From contig OZ038382.1 in NCBI GenBank assembly GCA_964036045.1, positions 152,842,961 to 152,906,960 of the forward strand: a stretch of DNA of 64,000 nucleotides. The letters run 5' to 3'. This stretch comes from Eutreptiella sp. 'Long Island Sound 2002' (taxonomy: Eukaryota > Euglenozoa > Euglenophyceae > Eutreptiales > Eutreptiaceae). The translations under genes and the position numbers were made by a program. Shown here piece after piece: positions 1-9,284 of this stretch (positions are counted from its first letter, which is position 1; every line of letters starts with the position of its first letter). The notes beneath the pieces are model-generated. The model worked only from the letters and a program-made list of their open reading frames with translations, searched no databases and was not told where the DNA came from.

Positions 1-1353
1 ATAACAAAAGGAAGGTTGATTTGTGATCGGGGAAAAATGGCAGACCACTCGAGATTCGTCATATCGAGTGCGGCGACGTCCAAGTCGAAAATCCGATTCT
101 GAAAGTCTGAAAAAATCAGATTAATTTTGCGAGTGTATAATCTGAAAATTGCGGAAGCAACGAACCCTTTACTGATGAAATCTGACCCTTCATCGGGGTT
201 TCCGCCAAAATATCTGTAAATAACAGTTAACCATTCGGTTACCGCAAAATCGCGAGCCAACTGACAGTCGCCGATACATTGACCATCATAACGGAAGGCT
301 GAAAAATTACGGAAACATTATGATAAAAAAACCCTGTTGATTCCTGATATTCTGATATATAGATCTCCGCTGGCGGCGCCTCGGTACTGAATATGGCCGC
401 TCATAGCCGGAATGGCCAAACCTATCACACTATCACATCGGGTTAGGTCAGGTGGATGGGAGAGTATGATATCAGCCAATGGCGGCTTGCCGGCACATAG
501 ATACACACCCCAAGTGACCCCAAGATGGCCACAGGGTCCGAACCGGCTTCAGTAGGCTCACACTGGGACTGACAGTGGCGGACCGCTGGGAGTGTAGTCA
601 GGCAACTGGGCTTCCCGCCTGGCGCCATCAGGATCACAGCACATCACAGCCACTAGGGCACACGGTATCACGGGCACTCAAACAGAAGAATCTGTACTTA
701 TGTACTGGTCCAGGCTGGACCTTATGTAAGAGCATGTAAACGGCGACTCAGGGCGCTCTCGTATTCCGATTCGCATCCCTTCGGGGGGAAAAACAGTCCA
801 CATCTCGGTGATGGGCTGATAACACTTAACATACAGATGCACATATCCCGGGGAACAGAAAAACAAGCAATAAGCGGGGTAATAGGCGTGTAAACACACT
901 CTGGACAGAGCGCCAAACCACGCCCCGGTTAGGATAAGGCATATGCAGGAGGGTGGACAGGAAAACGCCTGAGCTCAGGCCATATATAGTCTGCAGACAC
1001 ACGTAGACTGGTCTGGATTCCGCAAGTGCCATGGGACCAGACCACACACCAAGAACAAAATCGCAATGCCGATGACAGCGGCATCCGTTGCGCAACGTCG
1101 TATGGGCTTCAAGGCCCCAAGAGCTCAGAAAATGTCGGTCAGTCGCCGGCCTGGTTTCCCAAGGATTCAGCAGGCGGGGAGTGACAAATAAGAGTTGAAG
1201 AGAGGGGCCATCCTCCTCTTGATTCAGCAGGGGGGGGCATATGGCCACTCTGATGGCAGGTCACCGGAAGATGGAAGAGAGCAAGCAAGTGAGGGACGAT
1301 CCGTCGACCAAACAAGCACTCAAAACGCATCAGGGGAGAGCTCAGGGCGCTGA
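1..1353. other. Noncoding 3' flank of retroelement A
   Basis: No protein-like reading frame is seen. This stretch lies downstream of the chromodomain end of element A, which runs on the minus strand, and probably holds its 3' untranslated region. On the minus strand there is a short purine tract (AAGAGGAGG, near 1212-1220) followed by TGGCCCC, which would suit a polypurine tract and LTR start. I could not find a matching second copy upstream of the element, so no LTR is called. The 3' LTR may lie before base 1. Confidence 0.4.
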
Positions 1354-1950
1354 TTAGGCGCCCCTGGCTGCAATCGCCCGGGTGAGTGCTGCCAAGTCCG
1401 AGACATGGATCTTGGTCTGGTGCTTGCGGATGTAGTCCATGAAGGGGGCATTGATCCGCGGCACGAACGAGGAGACGGGTTCCCAGGTGTCGTGGGACGG
1501 CCCATAGCCTCGCCAACGAACCTTGAACTCCAGGCCTCCGGGTGCCGAGGCGTTCGGACGCTGGGCCAGGATCTTCTCGACAGTATAGTCGTCCTGCTCC
1601 GCATAATCGTCGTCCGAATCAGCCTCATGTGCGGCGTAGTCCAGGGACACATGTTGGCCACGGAGGTCGGGTTCCCGCACACGGAGTTGACTCTCGTGGC
1701 GCTCCAGGAACTGTCCGTGACCCACCTTGATGCGGTAGGTGTCCTCACCAATCCTGAGGACCACCTCTCCGGGTGTGAACCAGGTTTTGGTGCGGTGGGT
1801 GCCCATAGGGCGGGGTCTGATCACCTACACCGGGTCTCCCACCCTGAACTTTTGCGCTGTCCAGCTCGGGGCGGACTTCTGACGCTCAGCATGCTCCTTC
1901 TCGAGCTGCTGGCGGATGTCCCGCGCCGTTTGCTCTTGCCGCGCAAAGAA
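1354..1950 (-). CDS. Integrase C-terminal tail and chromodomain of element A
   Basis: This is the last segment of the element A polyprotein, in the same frame as the RT-integrase segment but separated from it by TAA at 1951 and cut again by TAG at 1825-1827. The first part reads as an integrase tail ending in a beta-barrel start (FRVGDPV), where the second stop sits at a position often occupied by Trp in related elements. After the stop come about 156 residues: an SH3-like part, an acidic run (DSDDDYAEQDDY), then a chromodomain (YTVEKIL, FKVRWRGYG, DTWEP). In chromoviruses this domain binds histone marks and steers integration; that role is inferred here. The stops fit single C-to-T or G-to-A changes. 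Confidence 0.82.
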
Positions 1951-4413
1951 TTACTTGGCATCCATGGCCATACCATCACCAGACAAGGGAAGTCCCCGAC
2001 CAAGGGGGTCCCTGCCGAACAGAATCTGGTGAGGGGACAAACCACCCGGAGTGGGGGTGTCATGATGGGCCTTCAGAGCGGGCCACATCTCCTCAAACCA
2101 GTTCCGACGTGGATTGGTGATGTGAATCTTGCGCAGCTTCTCGAACAGCTGCCGTCCAGCCACTTCAGCCCGGCCGTTAGACCGGCTGAGATAGGCGACG
2201 CTCTTGGCATGACGTATTCCCATGAGGGAACACATGGCCTTGAACCAGCCACCAGTAAACTGGGGCCCTCGGTCACTGCAAATGGTGCGGGGGATGTCAA
2301 AGACGGTCAGCCAATGACGAATCATCATGACTGCCACTTCCTTGGCAAGCAACCCCTTTTTGCGTGCCGGAACGGCTACTACGTAGCCGCTGTGACGATC
2401 CACACAAAGGACCACACAGTCAAAGGTCTCCTTGCCAATGTGCACTTCGGGCATGGAGAAGACGTCCATGGCCACGCTCTCCATGGGCTGGTCAGGAACC
2501 GGGGTCCATTGGGCTTCCCCCTTGACGTTCCGGTTATCGGGATTGCAGGCCTGACAGACCGAGCAACCCTTCCTGACCCTCCTGATGGCGGTGTAGAGAT
2601 TGATCTGGTCCATCTCAAACCGGCGCTGCATGTCAAGGCCTTGCTTCTTGACCCCTGGGTGCATCATGTGGTGGTGCCAAGCTTCACAAAGCTCGAGCAG
2701 CCGGGACTCCGGGACCAGCAGCTTACCATTCCGGTAAGGCTTGCCATCTTCCTCAGTCAGCCCCTTTGGCCACTTCTGCCCGTCATCAGGGTCGGTCACA
2801 GCCCTATACTCGGCCGCAAAGGCCTCAGACTTGGCGTAGTCGTTGGTCCAGTCGTCCTGGAGGCAGGATTCAGGGAAGAGGTGCTTGTCGGACTCAGCTC
2901 CATCAGGGGCGAGTACTCTGACCGCTCTGCCCATCCTCATTCCGAGGGGGGCATCCGCAGCCATGACGACGAAGCATTTAACACCCTCCTCCTCCATCAG
3001 GCGCTCCATTTCAATGATCCTCTTGGCTTCAGCGGTCTCAGCCTCATCGCCATGGGCAGAGACATCCGTCATGCCCTTGCTGGTGGGATAGGCCCACCTA
3101 CTGAGACAGTCCGCCACGGTATGGTCCTTACCAGGAACATACACAACCGTGAGGTCGAACTTGGCCAAGGTCTCATGCCATGTTGCCCGTCGGGAGGCGG
3201 GACCAGAGGGGGTGTCCACGTGCTCCTTGTGCCACGACTGCAGACTCTGGTGGTCGGTGCAGACGGTGACGGGATGGAGGGCTATGTACCCAGCCCATTT
3301 CCTGAGAGCCATGACGATGGTATACGCCTCCTTTTCTCCGGGCGTCCACGTCCGTCTCTTGCCTTCCGCCAGGACTCGGCTCCAGAAGGCCACTGGCACG
3401 TGCCTCCCATCATCAAGCACTTGCTCCAACACAGCGCCAACGGCGTAGTCGGAAGCATCGGTGCGCAGGACGAACCCTCGGTCAGGATCCACGAGGTGCA
3501 GACCCACTGCAGATAGCAGCGCCTGCTTCATCCCCTCAAGGGCTCGGTCGGACTCCTCATTCCAGACCAGAGCCTTCTTGGACCCCTTCTTGGTCTCCTC
3601 TCGGTTGCCCTTGAGCATGGTCGTTATGGGGGCTGCATACTCGGCATACATCTTGATATACCCCGAGTGGTAGTTGCAGAACCCCAAGTACGCCCGTAGC
3701 TCAGAGACCGTTTTGGGCTTTTCCCAGTGCTCGATCGCAGCCACCTTGCCAGGTATGGGCTTTCGCTGCCCGTTCCCGACTACGTGGCCAGCGAAGACCA
3801 CCTCGCTTACCACAATGGTGGCCTTGTCACTGCTGCCCGTGGGTTGGTGCCGAACCAGAAGGTCCAGCACTCGAGTGACGTCCCTTTCATGTGCCTCCAG
3901 GAGCTCCTCGTAGCTCATACTGGGGTCCCCGGACGCGATGATCACATCGTCCACGAAGGGGTCCACACAGTCACGCACCGGCTCAAGCAGGTTCTCCAGC
4001 ATCCGCTGAAAAGCCGCATTGCCGTTGGTAACGCACATGGGCATCACCTTCCACTGGAGAGGTCCAAGTGGGGTGCTCATGGCTGTGCAGGCACGGGACT
4101 CCTCGGCGAGAGGCATCTGATGATAACCATGTTTCAGGTCAATCACCGTGAAGATCCTCCGCCGGTGTCGTTTTTGCAGCATGTCCTCAATGAGGGGCAG
4201 CGTATAGCTGTCATGCTGCGTTTGGGCGTTTAGGCCGCGGTAGTGGACCACGAGCCGCCACTCACCGACCACCTTCTTCGGGGTGACGAAGCACGGAGAG
4301 GCCCATTCGGAGTGGCAGGGCTCGAGCCAGCCTCTCTCGATGAAGTCACAGAGGATCTTCTCCATGGCCTCCTTCCTCTCGCCCCTCAGGGCAAACTCCC
4401 GGTGACGATACAC
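1951..4413 (-). CDS. pol: Reverse transcriptase, RNase H and integrase of element A
   Basis: About 820 residues in Ty3/Gypsy order. RT: motif A IDLKHGYHQ near residue 91 and the catalytic FVDD at 153-156. RNase H: TDAS at 318, TDHQSL near 386 and HTVADCLSR near 431. Integrase: an HHCC-type zinc region (HHMMHPG, CSVCQAC), then D650, D714 (CSDRGPQF) and E750 (NGRAE), a D-D-35-E core. The enzyme would copy element RNA to DNA, remove the RNA and insert the cDNA. The first codon is GTG directly in frame with the protease segment, across one TGA at 4432, so it is a continuation and not an independent start. Some normally conserved sites differ, for example RLVVHYR in place of the usual VDYR and MPMCVTN in place of MPFG, which suggests drift. 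Confidence 0.93.
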   Translation of the reverse strand: MYRHREFALRGERKEAMEKILCDFIERGWLEPCHSEWASPCFVTPKKVVGEWRLVVHYRGLNAQTQHDSYTLPLIEDMLQKRHRRRIFTVIDLKHGYHQMPLAEESRACTAMSTPLGPLQWKVMPMCVTNGNAAFQRMLENLLEPVRDCVDPFVDDVIIASGDPSMSYEELLEAHERDVTRVLDLLVRHQPTGSSDKATIVVSEVVFAGHVVGNGQRKPIPGKVAAIEHWEKPKTVSELRAYLGFCNYHSGYIKMYAEYAAPITTMLKGNREETKKGSKKALVWNEESDRALEGMKQALLSAVGLHLVDPDRGFVLRTDASDYAVGAVLEQVLDDGRHVPVAFWSRVLAEGKRRTWTPGEKEAYTIVMALRKWAGYIALHPVTVCTDHQSLQSWHKEHVDTPSGPASRRATWHETLAKFDLTVVYVPGKDHTVADCLSRWAYPTSKGMTDVSAHGDEAETAEAKRIIEMERLMEEEGVKCFVVMAADAPLGMRMGRAVRVLAPDGAESDKHLFPESCLQDDWTNDYAKSEAFAAEYRAVTDPDDGQKWPKGLTEEDGKPYRNGKLLVPESRLLELCEAWHHHMMHPGVKKQGLDMQRRFEMDQINLYTAIRRVRKGCSVCQACNPDNRNVKGEAQWTPVPDQPMESVAMDVFSMPEVHIGKETFDCVVLCVDRHSGYVVAVPARKKGLLAKEVAVMMIRHWLTVFDIPRTICSDRGPQFTGGWFKAMCSLMGIRHAKSVAYLSRSNGRAEVAGRQLFEKLRKIHITNPRRNWFEEMWPALKAHHDTPTPGGLSPHQILFGRDPLGRGLPLSGDGMAMDAK

Positions 4414-4431
4414 ACGGGGGTCCTGCTTCAG

Positions 4432-6279
4432 TCATATCTTGGCCTCGCCATACGGTCCACGCACCGGTGGGGGAAACACAGGCTTTCCGCTGAAGAAGGT
4501 ATCACCATACTTCTGCTTCAGCCTGGCCCTCAATGCCTGAATCTTGGGGCAATCATCGGACTCCGCCTTGGCTTTTCCGGGCACCTGGACCACCGAGCTT
4601 ACTTGAGGGGTAGCAACCCCGCTCGGTTTCGGCTCAGGTGGTCTCCCCAGGTGGCCCAAAGGGCCATCTCTGGTCTTGCCTCGGAATAGGTCGCCGTAGG
4701 TGGGTGGGTTTCCGCCAATTGGCTCGTCCTGGCTGGACATGTGGTCCAGTACCCTCCTTACGAAGGTATCCCCATCATAGGAACCAGAGACGATCGAGTC
4801 CACTTCCCACCAGGCTTTGTCCTGGCCTTTGCCCTCACGCTGGCTTCCCCAGTCGTGAAAGGGCTGATCCATATACCCCTGAACCAGATCCAACTCCTCT
4901 TCAGTGAGGGGGTCTTCCGATTCTCCGATGTCAACAGGGGAAACCGCAAAGCATTGCCGCCATGGCTCCGCTACGATGCGGTTGACACACACGAAGCCTG
5001 TGGTGTCGGCCTGATCAAGGCCCCCGTCCACATAGTGGAATTCCGTTGGCCATCTCTGGGGTGGCATGGGCTGTCCCTTAGCGTCCTGATAGACACTCTC
5101 TCCAGCCGGTAGGACGACCTTGTTTAAGGTCATGTTGGTCAATGAGACCACCCAATGTCGGGTACTTTCCTCCTCGGTGCATCCCATGGGAACAACCAGC
5201 ACTGCCTTGGAGCGGTCCTTGCAAATCTTCGCTACCGCCCTTGGAATGTCCCAACGGGGGCAATGGATCCACATCAGACCCTGATGCGGACCCGAGTGCT
5301 TCTTCCACGCGGAGTCCTGTGCGCTCCAGTACTTCTCACAAACCCGAAGATGGGCGGAGGTTCCTGAAGAGAACGCATCCAGGGCCAGATCAGGAGCTCC
5401 CAGGTCCGCAACCACTCGGTTCGCCACTTCCGGCATTACGCTGTACTCCTGGTTTGCTGGCCCAGTTGGCTCAGTGCCCAGCGCGGCCACTTCGAGCTGA
5501 TTGCGTTCGGGGTGGATCCATTGGCATTCCACATGGTGCTCAGGTGACGAAAGCCACGAGAGCTGGTCGTCCTGGTACAGGGTCATGGAGGCCTGGGCCG
5601 GGAGGACGCCGGAGTCCGTCTCCATCATGAAGTCGTACCCAACGATCATGTCCCAGTCCATCTCGGCCTCGTAGAAGCGACCTTGCAGGAGGATTTCCTT
5701 GCCGAGGTCTGGGCGGCTCAGCTCACGGTGGTTCACGAACTGCAGCCCAATGGCCGCTTCCTTCGTGACTTGCACCAAGTACTGGCCGTTCGCCACCTTC
5801 AGCCTGACAGGTTTCCGACTGTCGGTCAGACACTCTGGCGGAAGTAGGCCAGCCTTGACCAAGCTGACCTGAGCTCCCGTGTCGACCAACACGTCGAAGA
5901 CCTTTTCCACTTCCCCGCATAAGGCACGGACCTTAAGGTGCAACTGCCGCTCGCGCCCAACGCGGCGCACGGCGTGCAAGCTCAGAATCTCCGGCCGTTC
6001 CAGAAGCTCAACAAGCGACTGGTGCGGGTGGTGGACAATGGGCTCAGGCTGAACATCTGCAGCATCCAGCTGCGGTCCGGGTGATCCTCCGATACTCTCG
6101 GATAGATCTTGAAGCACATCGAATACATTCTTGGTCGCGAAGGATGGACGGGTGCAAGGGTTCGTGCCTTCACTTGCCCTCACCCCGCCACCGCGACTGG
6201 GTGCCAGACCGGGCCTTCCGCCCGCGGCAGTCCCTTTGTGCTTATCGTTTCCCGACGGGGATGGTGTGGCGCTTCCCAC
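4432..6279 (-). CDS. pro: Aspartic protease with methyltransferase-like segment, element A
   Basis: About 615 residues ending at a TGA that is in frame with the RT segment. The retropepsin active site is VLVDTGAQVSLV (DTG at 133-135), with a second signature near MIVGYDFM at 211-218. It would cut the polyprotein as a dimer. Residues roughly 297-395 (bases about 5095-5391) read LALDAFS, then IHCPRWDIPRAVAKI and VLVVPMG. This order resembles the Dam-like methyltransferase module of DIRS retrotransposons (DLFA, NPPF, vl-Ki, P-W), with NPPF changed to CPRW. Element B has the same segment in the same place. The rest is an acidic linker to RT. The GTG start is only where the open frame begins after TAG at 6331. 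Confidence 0.85.
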   Translation of the reverse strand: MGSATPSPSGNDKHKGTAAGGRPGLAPSRGGGVRASEGTNPCTRPSFATKNVFDVLQDLSESIGGSPGPQLDAADVQPEPIVHHPHQSLVELLERPEILSLHAVRRVGRERQLHLKVRALCGEVEKVFDVLVDTGAQVSLVKAGLLPPECLTDSRKPVRLKVANGQYLVQVTKEAAIGLQFVNHRELSRPDLGKEILLQGRFYEAEMDWDMIVGYDFMMETDSGVLPAQASMTLYQDDQLSWLSSPEHHVECQWIHPERNQLEVAALGTEPTGPANQEYSVMPEVANRVVADLGAPDLALDAFSSGTSAHLRVCEKYWSAQDSAWKKHSGPHQGLMWIHCPRWDIPRAVAKICKDRSKAVLVVPMGCTEEESTRHWVVSLTNMTLNKVVLPAGESVYQDAKGQPMPPQRWPTEFHYVDGGLDQADTTGFVCVNRIVAEPWRQCFAVSPVDIGESEDPLTEEELDLVQGYMDQPFHDWGSQREGKGQDKAWWEVDSIVSGSYDGDTFVRRVLDHMSSQDEPIGGNPPTYGDLFRGKTRDGPLGHLGRPPEPKPSGVATPQVSSVVQVPGKAKAESDDCPKIQALRARLKQKYGDTFFSGKPVFPPPVRGPYGEAKI

Positions 6280-6330
6280 GACACCATCCTGCGACCGCCC
6301 TAGCTGGGGCCCTTGGCTGCAGGGGCTCCG

Positions 6331-6636
6331 CTAGGGGGCGTCGGTTGTGGAAGTAGGGGTACTCTCCTCCGCGTCAACCTCGTTGACACCCTTCTTCCTT
6401 CCCCTATTCCTAGGCTTCTTGTCCTTGTCCTTGTTCTTGTCGTTCTCGTTGTTCTCCTTGTTCTTGTTGTCCGACCTGGGGACCCAGTTCCTCTTGATCT
6501 CCTGGATCTCCTTAGCCAACTCGGTCCCCACCGACATCAGCTTGGAGAGCTTGTCCTTGTCCACCTCCACTTTGGCCTCCCGGATACCCGCGGGCGCACG
6601 CTTCTTCGACCCGTGCGCCTGTGGTGGATGGGGCAT
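6331..6636 (-). CDS. Charged Gag-to-protease linker, element A
   Basis: About 101 residues, strongly charged: a lysine and glutamate helix-like part (VEVDKDKLSKLMSVGTE), then an Asn/Asp/Lys run and a basic RNRGRKKG cluster. It overlaps the 3' end of the Gag frame by about 100 bases and lies one frame back, so Gag would need a minus-one shift, or has lost or gained a base, to continue here. I saw no standard slippery heptamer in the overlap. The frame closes with TAG at 6331 and then stays open, in the same frame, into the protease segment. The basic cluster may help nucleic acid binding or nuclear entry, which is inference. Confidence 0.6.
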   Translation of the reverse strand: MPHPPQAHGSKKRAPAGIREAKVEVDKDKLSKLMSVGTELAKEIQEIKRNWVPRSDNKNKENNENDKNKDKDKKPRNRGRKKGVNEVDAEESTPTSTTDAP

Positions 6637-9284
6637 GTTCGGTGGTCATGGTTGAAGCCTCGCTTCCTCTCATAACACACGAAACAGCCCTGAGGGTGAG
6701 CTCGTATGAACTCCCCAAAGGACAGCGGAGGGTTGCCAATGCGGCGGGGGTCCCTCTTCTCCTTCTTCTTCCAACCCTGCTGCAGGGGCTTCCAGCTTCC
6801 CCGGTTGCTCCCCGCGCTCAGGTTGTTGGCCATGAAGGCACAAACGGCCATCTCGGCGGGCTCATCGTCGTCGTCATCGTCGACGAGAGCCTCACCGCCA
6901 TCGGCTCCCGCTGGGTCCATGGCAGCTTCCCCGCCAGGCCCCTCGCCAACGTAGTTGACGTCGCCGTCGCCGGGCCTCAACCCCCGGGTGTGGTGGGGGT
7001 CCGGGTACTCCTTGAGCACCTCCTCTCCAACCCACTCCAGGATCTCGTCGCAGCTCATCCGCGCCGGGATGGCCTGCAGACGGATGGTGTGGCCGCTCAC
7101 GTCACACTCGTCAAGGCGCCACATCGCGGTCTTCTCGCGATCGCCCCAGACGGTGATGAGGAGAGCGTTCCGCAGGGAGTGCCGTTTGACATCCCGGGCC
7201 ACATTCTTCCTCGTCCAAGCCACCACGTTCGTATGATACTCTTTGGGGAGCATCATCTTGACGCTGTGGCTGGACTTGGCCCTCTTGGCTTCCTCCTTGG
7301 TGACCCTCTTGATCCATGCTTCCGGCAGCATGGAGAGCAGGCGAGCCTGCTCGTCACCCTCGTTCCAGTCCTCCACGTTGCGGCGGAAGAGGGTGTATTG
7401 CCCTCGGAAGTCTCGCCAGTCCCGTAGGCGGATCTCCCGTCCATCATGCTGAAGCTTGATGGACTTCCACCGCTTGGCAGCCACCTGCGGAGCGTCCACC
7501 CGCTCCTGCTCGTTGAGCCACTTCTTGGCTTCCTTGAGGGTCTTGATTTTCCCCTCCTTGGTCGCCACGAAGTATAGCTCTTGGAGCACTTCCGGCAGGC
7601 GGTACCTGAACCGTCTGAAGACATATTTCTCCGCATCTGCGGGATCCATGTCCTCAGTGACGGTCACCTCCCAATCGTCCAGCTTCTCCAAGAAGCGGTC
7701 ATGGTTGAGGGGGTTGCCATCGTACATGGGGGGCTTGATGTCCTTCAGGTCTTCCCACACGGCGGCATCCGCGGCCTTAGAGACCATGAACGCCGGCCGC
7801 GAGGTCGACCGAGGTTCCCATCGGCCTCTCCCACGGACTCCCACGGCCGCCACTTCCATTTCCTCCCCGGTATCCGCGTGGCTACGCCGTGGTTCCTCCA
7901 TGTACGCTGAACCTAGATGTTCACGCCGTACTCCTTCCATGTATGCCTCCTCATCACGGCGCCGGCGGCTGCGTTCAGCGGCCTCCCGTCGTACACGACG
8001 CGGCGGGGAAATGTCGAACTCCTCCAGGTCCAGGTGCAGGTCCTCACCTCCGCCGACGTCCCACTCCACGTCTCCTCCAGGGACCTCATCCCTGAGTCCA
8101 CCATAACGTCCGCCAGCCATTGGGATTGGCTCCGGGGCTGGTGCGGGGCGTCGGGGGCGTACCGCTGTCCGCGGTGGAGCACGGCGGTTGTGGTACTGCG
8201 AACTGAGCCACTCATCACGCCAATCCTCACTGCCACTGCCAGGCGGCACGCGCTCGTTGCGGCGGCCCGCGCTGTGGTGAGAGGGGGCGCTGAGAGAGGG
8301 GGCACTGGCGCTGCAGCGACTCCTGGGGGCTCCGCCAGGGGCGTGGGGTCTGCCTGGACCTGGTCCGGGTCCCCAGCCGTCGTCCGATGAGCCAGACTCC
8401 AGGGGTGGGTGGTCGCTGCCGACGCTCCCACGGCCTTCCAGCACGTCCAACCTCCGCTGCAGGCCGCTGATGACCTTGTTCAGCTGCCTGGTCTCGCCCT
8501 TGGCGATGTCCAGCTGCCTCTTGGTGGTGGTGGCGACCTTGGCGCTCTTGACCATCTCGATCTTGGCGATGTCCAGCTCCTTCTGTGCGCGCGCGGCGAC
8601 CCTGGCGATGCGAGTCATCTCACCCTTGCCCGTGTCCACCTCGCGCTCGAGAGACTGGACCCTCCTGCGGAGGTAGACAATCCACCGCCAGGCGGAATCC
8701 GGGTCGCCGTTCCCTGGTGGGTCGTCGGGGTACCCAGGGGGTCCTCCAGGAGGGCCTCCGCTGGGTCCGCCCGGTCCAGGGGGTCCTCCCCCGCCCGGTG
8801 GTCCGCCTCCAGGGGGTCCTGATGGTCCTCCGCCAGGGGGTCCCGGTGGGTCTCCGCCAGGTCGCCTCGGTGGGTCCGAGGATGGGGGCTTCTTCGTGTA
8901 GTCGAAGTCCATGTCGTCATCCTCATCCACGTCGCCCCACCTAGGCGTCTCGGTCTCGGAAGACTCCGAGCTCCGGTAGGGAGGAGGGAGATCCTCATCC
9001 TCACCTTCCGGCTCCATGGGGAGGTCTCCGCCTCCTCCGCCAGCCACTCCTCGGCGATGTCGGCGGCCTCGTTCATCCCCGTCGCTGGCGGTGAAGAAGG
9101 GGTCACTGTCTTGGGGGTGTCCGCCCGCTGGCCTCCGTGACCTCTCGGGGGTCTTCCCCTTACCCTTCCTCCGTCGGCAGGCGGTGGAGCCACTGTCCCC
9201 ACTGCTGCCCGTGTCCACGTCCTCTGGATCCAGCGCCATCTTGGAGGAGGCGTCCCCTTCGAAAAGCTTTCGAAGGGTCTCCAC
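6537..9284 (-). CDS. gag: Gag main segment with zinc knuckle, element A
   Basis: About 915 residues. The order is an acidic Ser-rich N-terminal part, a Gly/Pro repeat tract near residues 145-200, a coiled coil near 205-290, Arg-rich linkers, a retrotransposon Gag-like helical region near 510-720 (PPMYDGNPLNHDRFLEKL onward), and a zinc knuckle C-X2-C-X8-H-X4-C at 867-884. The canonical spacing is C-X2-C-X4-H-X4-C, so four extra residues sit in the loop. Gag would form the particle and bind element RNA. Its GTG start directly follows an in-frame TGA at 9285, so upstream protein probably belongs to the same product. The frame ends at TGA 6537 inside the overlap with the next segment. Confidence 0.82.
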   Translation of the reverse strand: METLRKLFEGDASSKMALDPEDVDTGSSGDSGSTACRRRKGKGKTPERSRRPAGGHPQDSDPFFTASDGDERGRRHRRGVAGGGGGDLPMEPEGEDEDLPPPYRSSESSETETPRWGDVDEDDDMDFDYTKKPPSSDPPRRPGGDPPGPPGGGPSGPPGGGPPGGGGPPGPGGPSGGPPGGPPGYPDDPPGNGDPDSAWRWIVYLRRRVQSLEREVDTGKGEMTRIARVAARAQKELDIAKIEMVKSAKVATTTKRQLDIAKGETRQLNKVISGLQRRLDVLEGRGSVGSDHPPLESGSSDDGWGPGPGPGRPHAPGGAPRSRCSASAPSLSAPSHHSAGRRNERVPPGSGSEDWRDEWLSSQYHNRRAPPRTAVRPRRPAPAPEPIPMAGGRYGGLRDEVPGGDVEWDVGGGEDLHLDLEEFDISPPRRVRREAAERSRRRRDEEAYMEGVRREHLGSAYMEEPRRSHADTGEEMEVAAVGVRGRGRWEPRSTSRPAFMVSKAADAAVWEDLKDIKPPMYDGNPLNHDRFLEKLDDWEVTVTEDMDPADAEKYVFRRFRYRLPEVLQELYFVATKEGKIKTLKEAKKWLNEQERVDAPQVAAKRWKSIKLQHDGREIRLRDWRDFRGQYTLFRRNVEDWNEGDEQARLLSMLPEAWIKRVTKEEAKRAKSSHSVKMMLPKEYHTNVVAWTRKNVARDVKRHSLRNALLITVWGDREKTAMWRLDECDVSGHTIRLQAIPARMSCDEILEWVGEEVLKEYPDPHHTRGLRPGDGDVNYVGEGPGGEAAMDPAGADGGEALVDDDDDDEPAEMAVCAFMANNLSAGSNRGSWKPLQQGWKKKEKRDPRRIGNPPLSFGEFIRAHPQGCFVCYERKRGFNHDHRTCPIHHRRTGRRSVRPRVSGRPKWRWTRTSSPS

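Noticed and set aside
1-200. Possible LTR pairing of 1-200 with 13620-13900 for element A
   Set aside because: Both are rich in TCGA and CGGCGAC-like words, but I could not align them as one sequence, so no LTR is claimed.
1405-3516. 703-codon plus-strand open frame
   Set aside because: It is exactly antisense to the RT-integrase gene of element A, which has all catalytic motifs; the plus frame has no domain and is a codon-bias shadow.
6537-6636. Programmed minus-one frameshift site between Gag and protease of element A
   Set aside because: No standard slippery heptamer was visible in the overlap; an indel explains the frame change equally well, so no signal is annotated.
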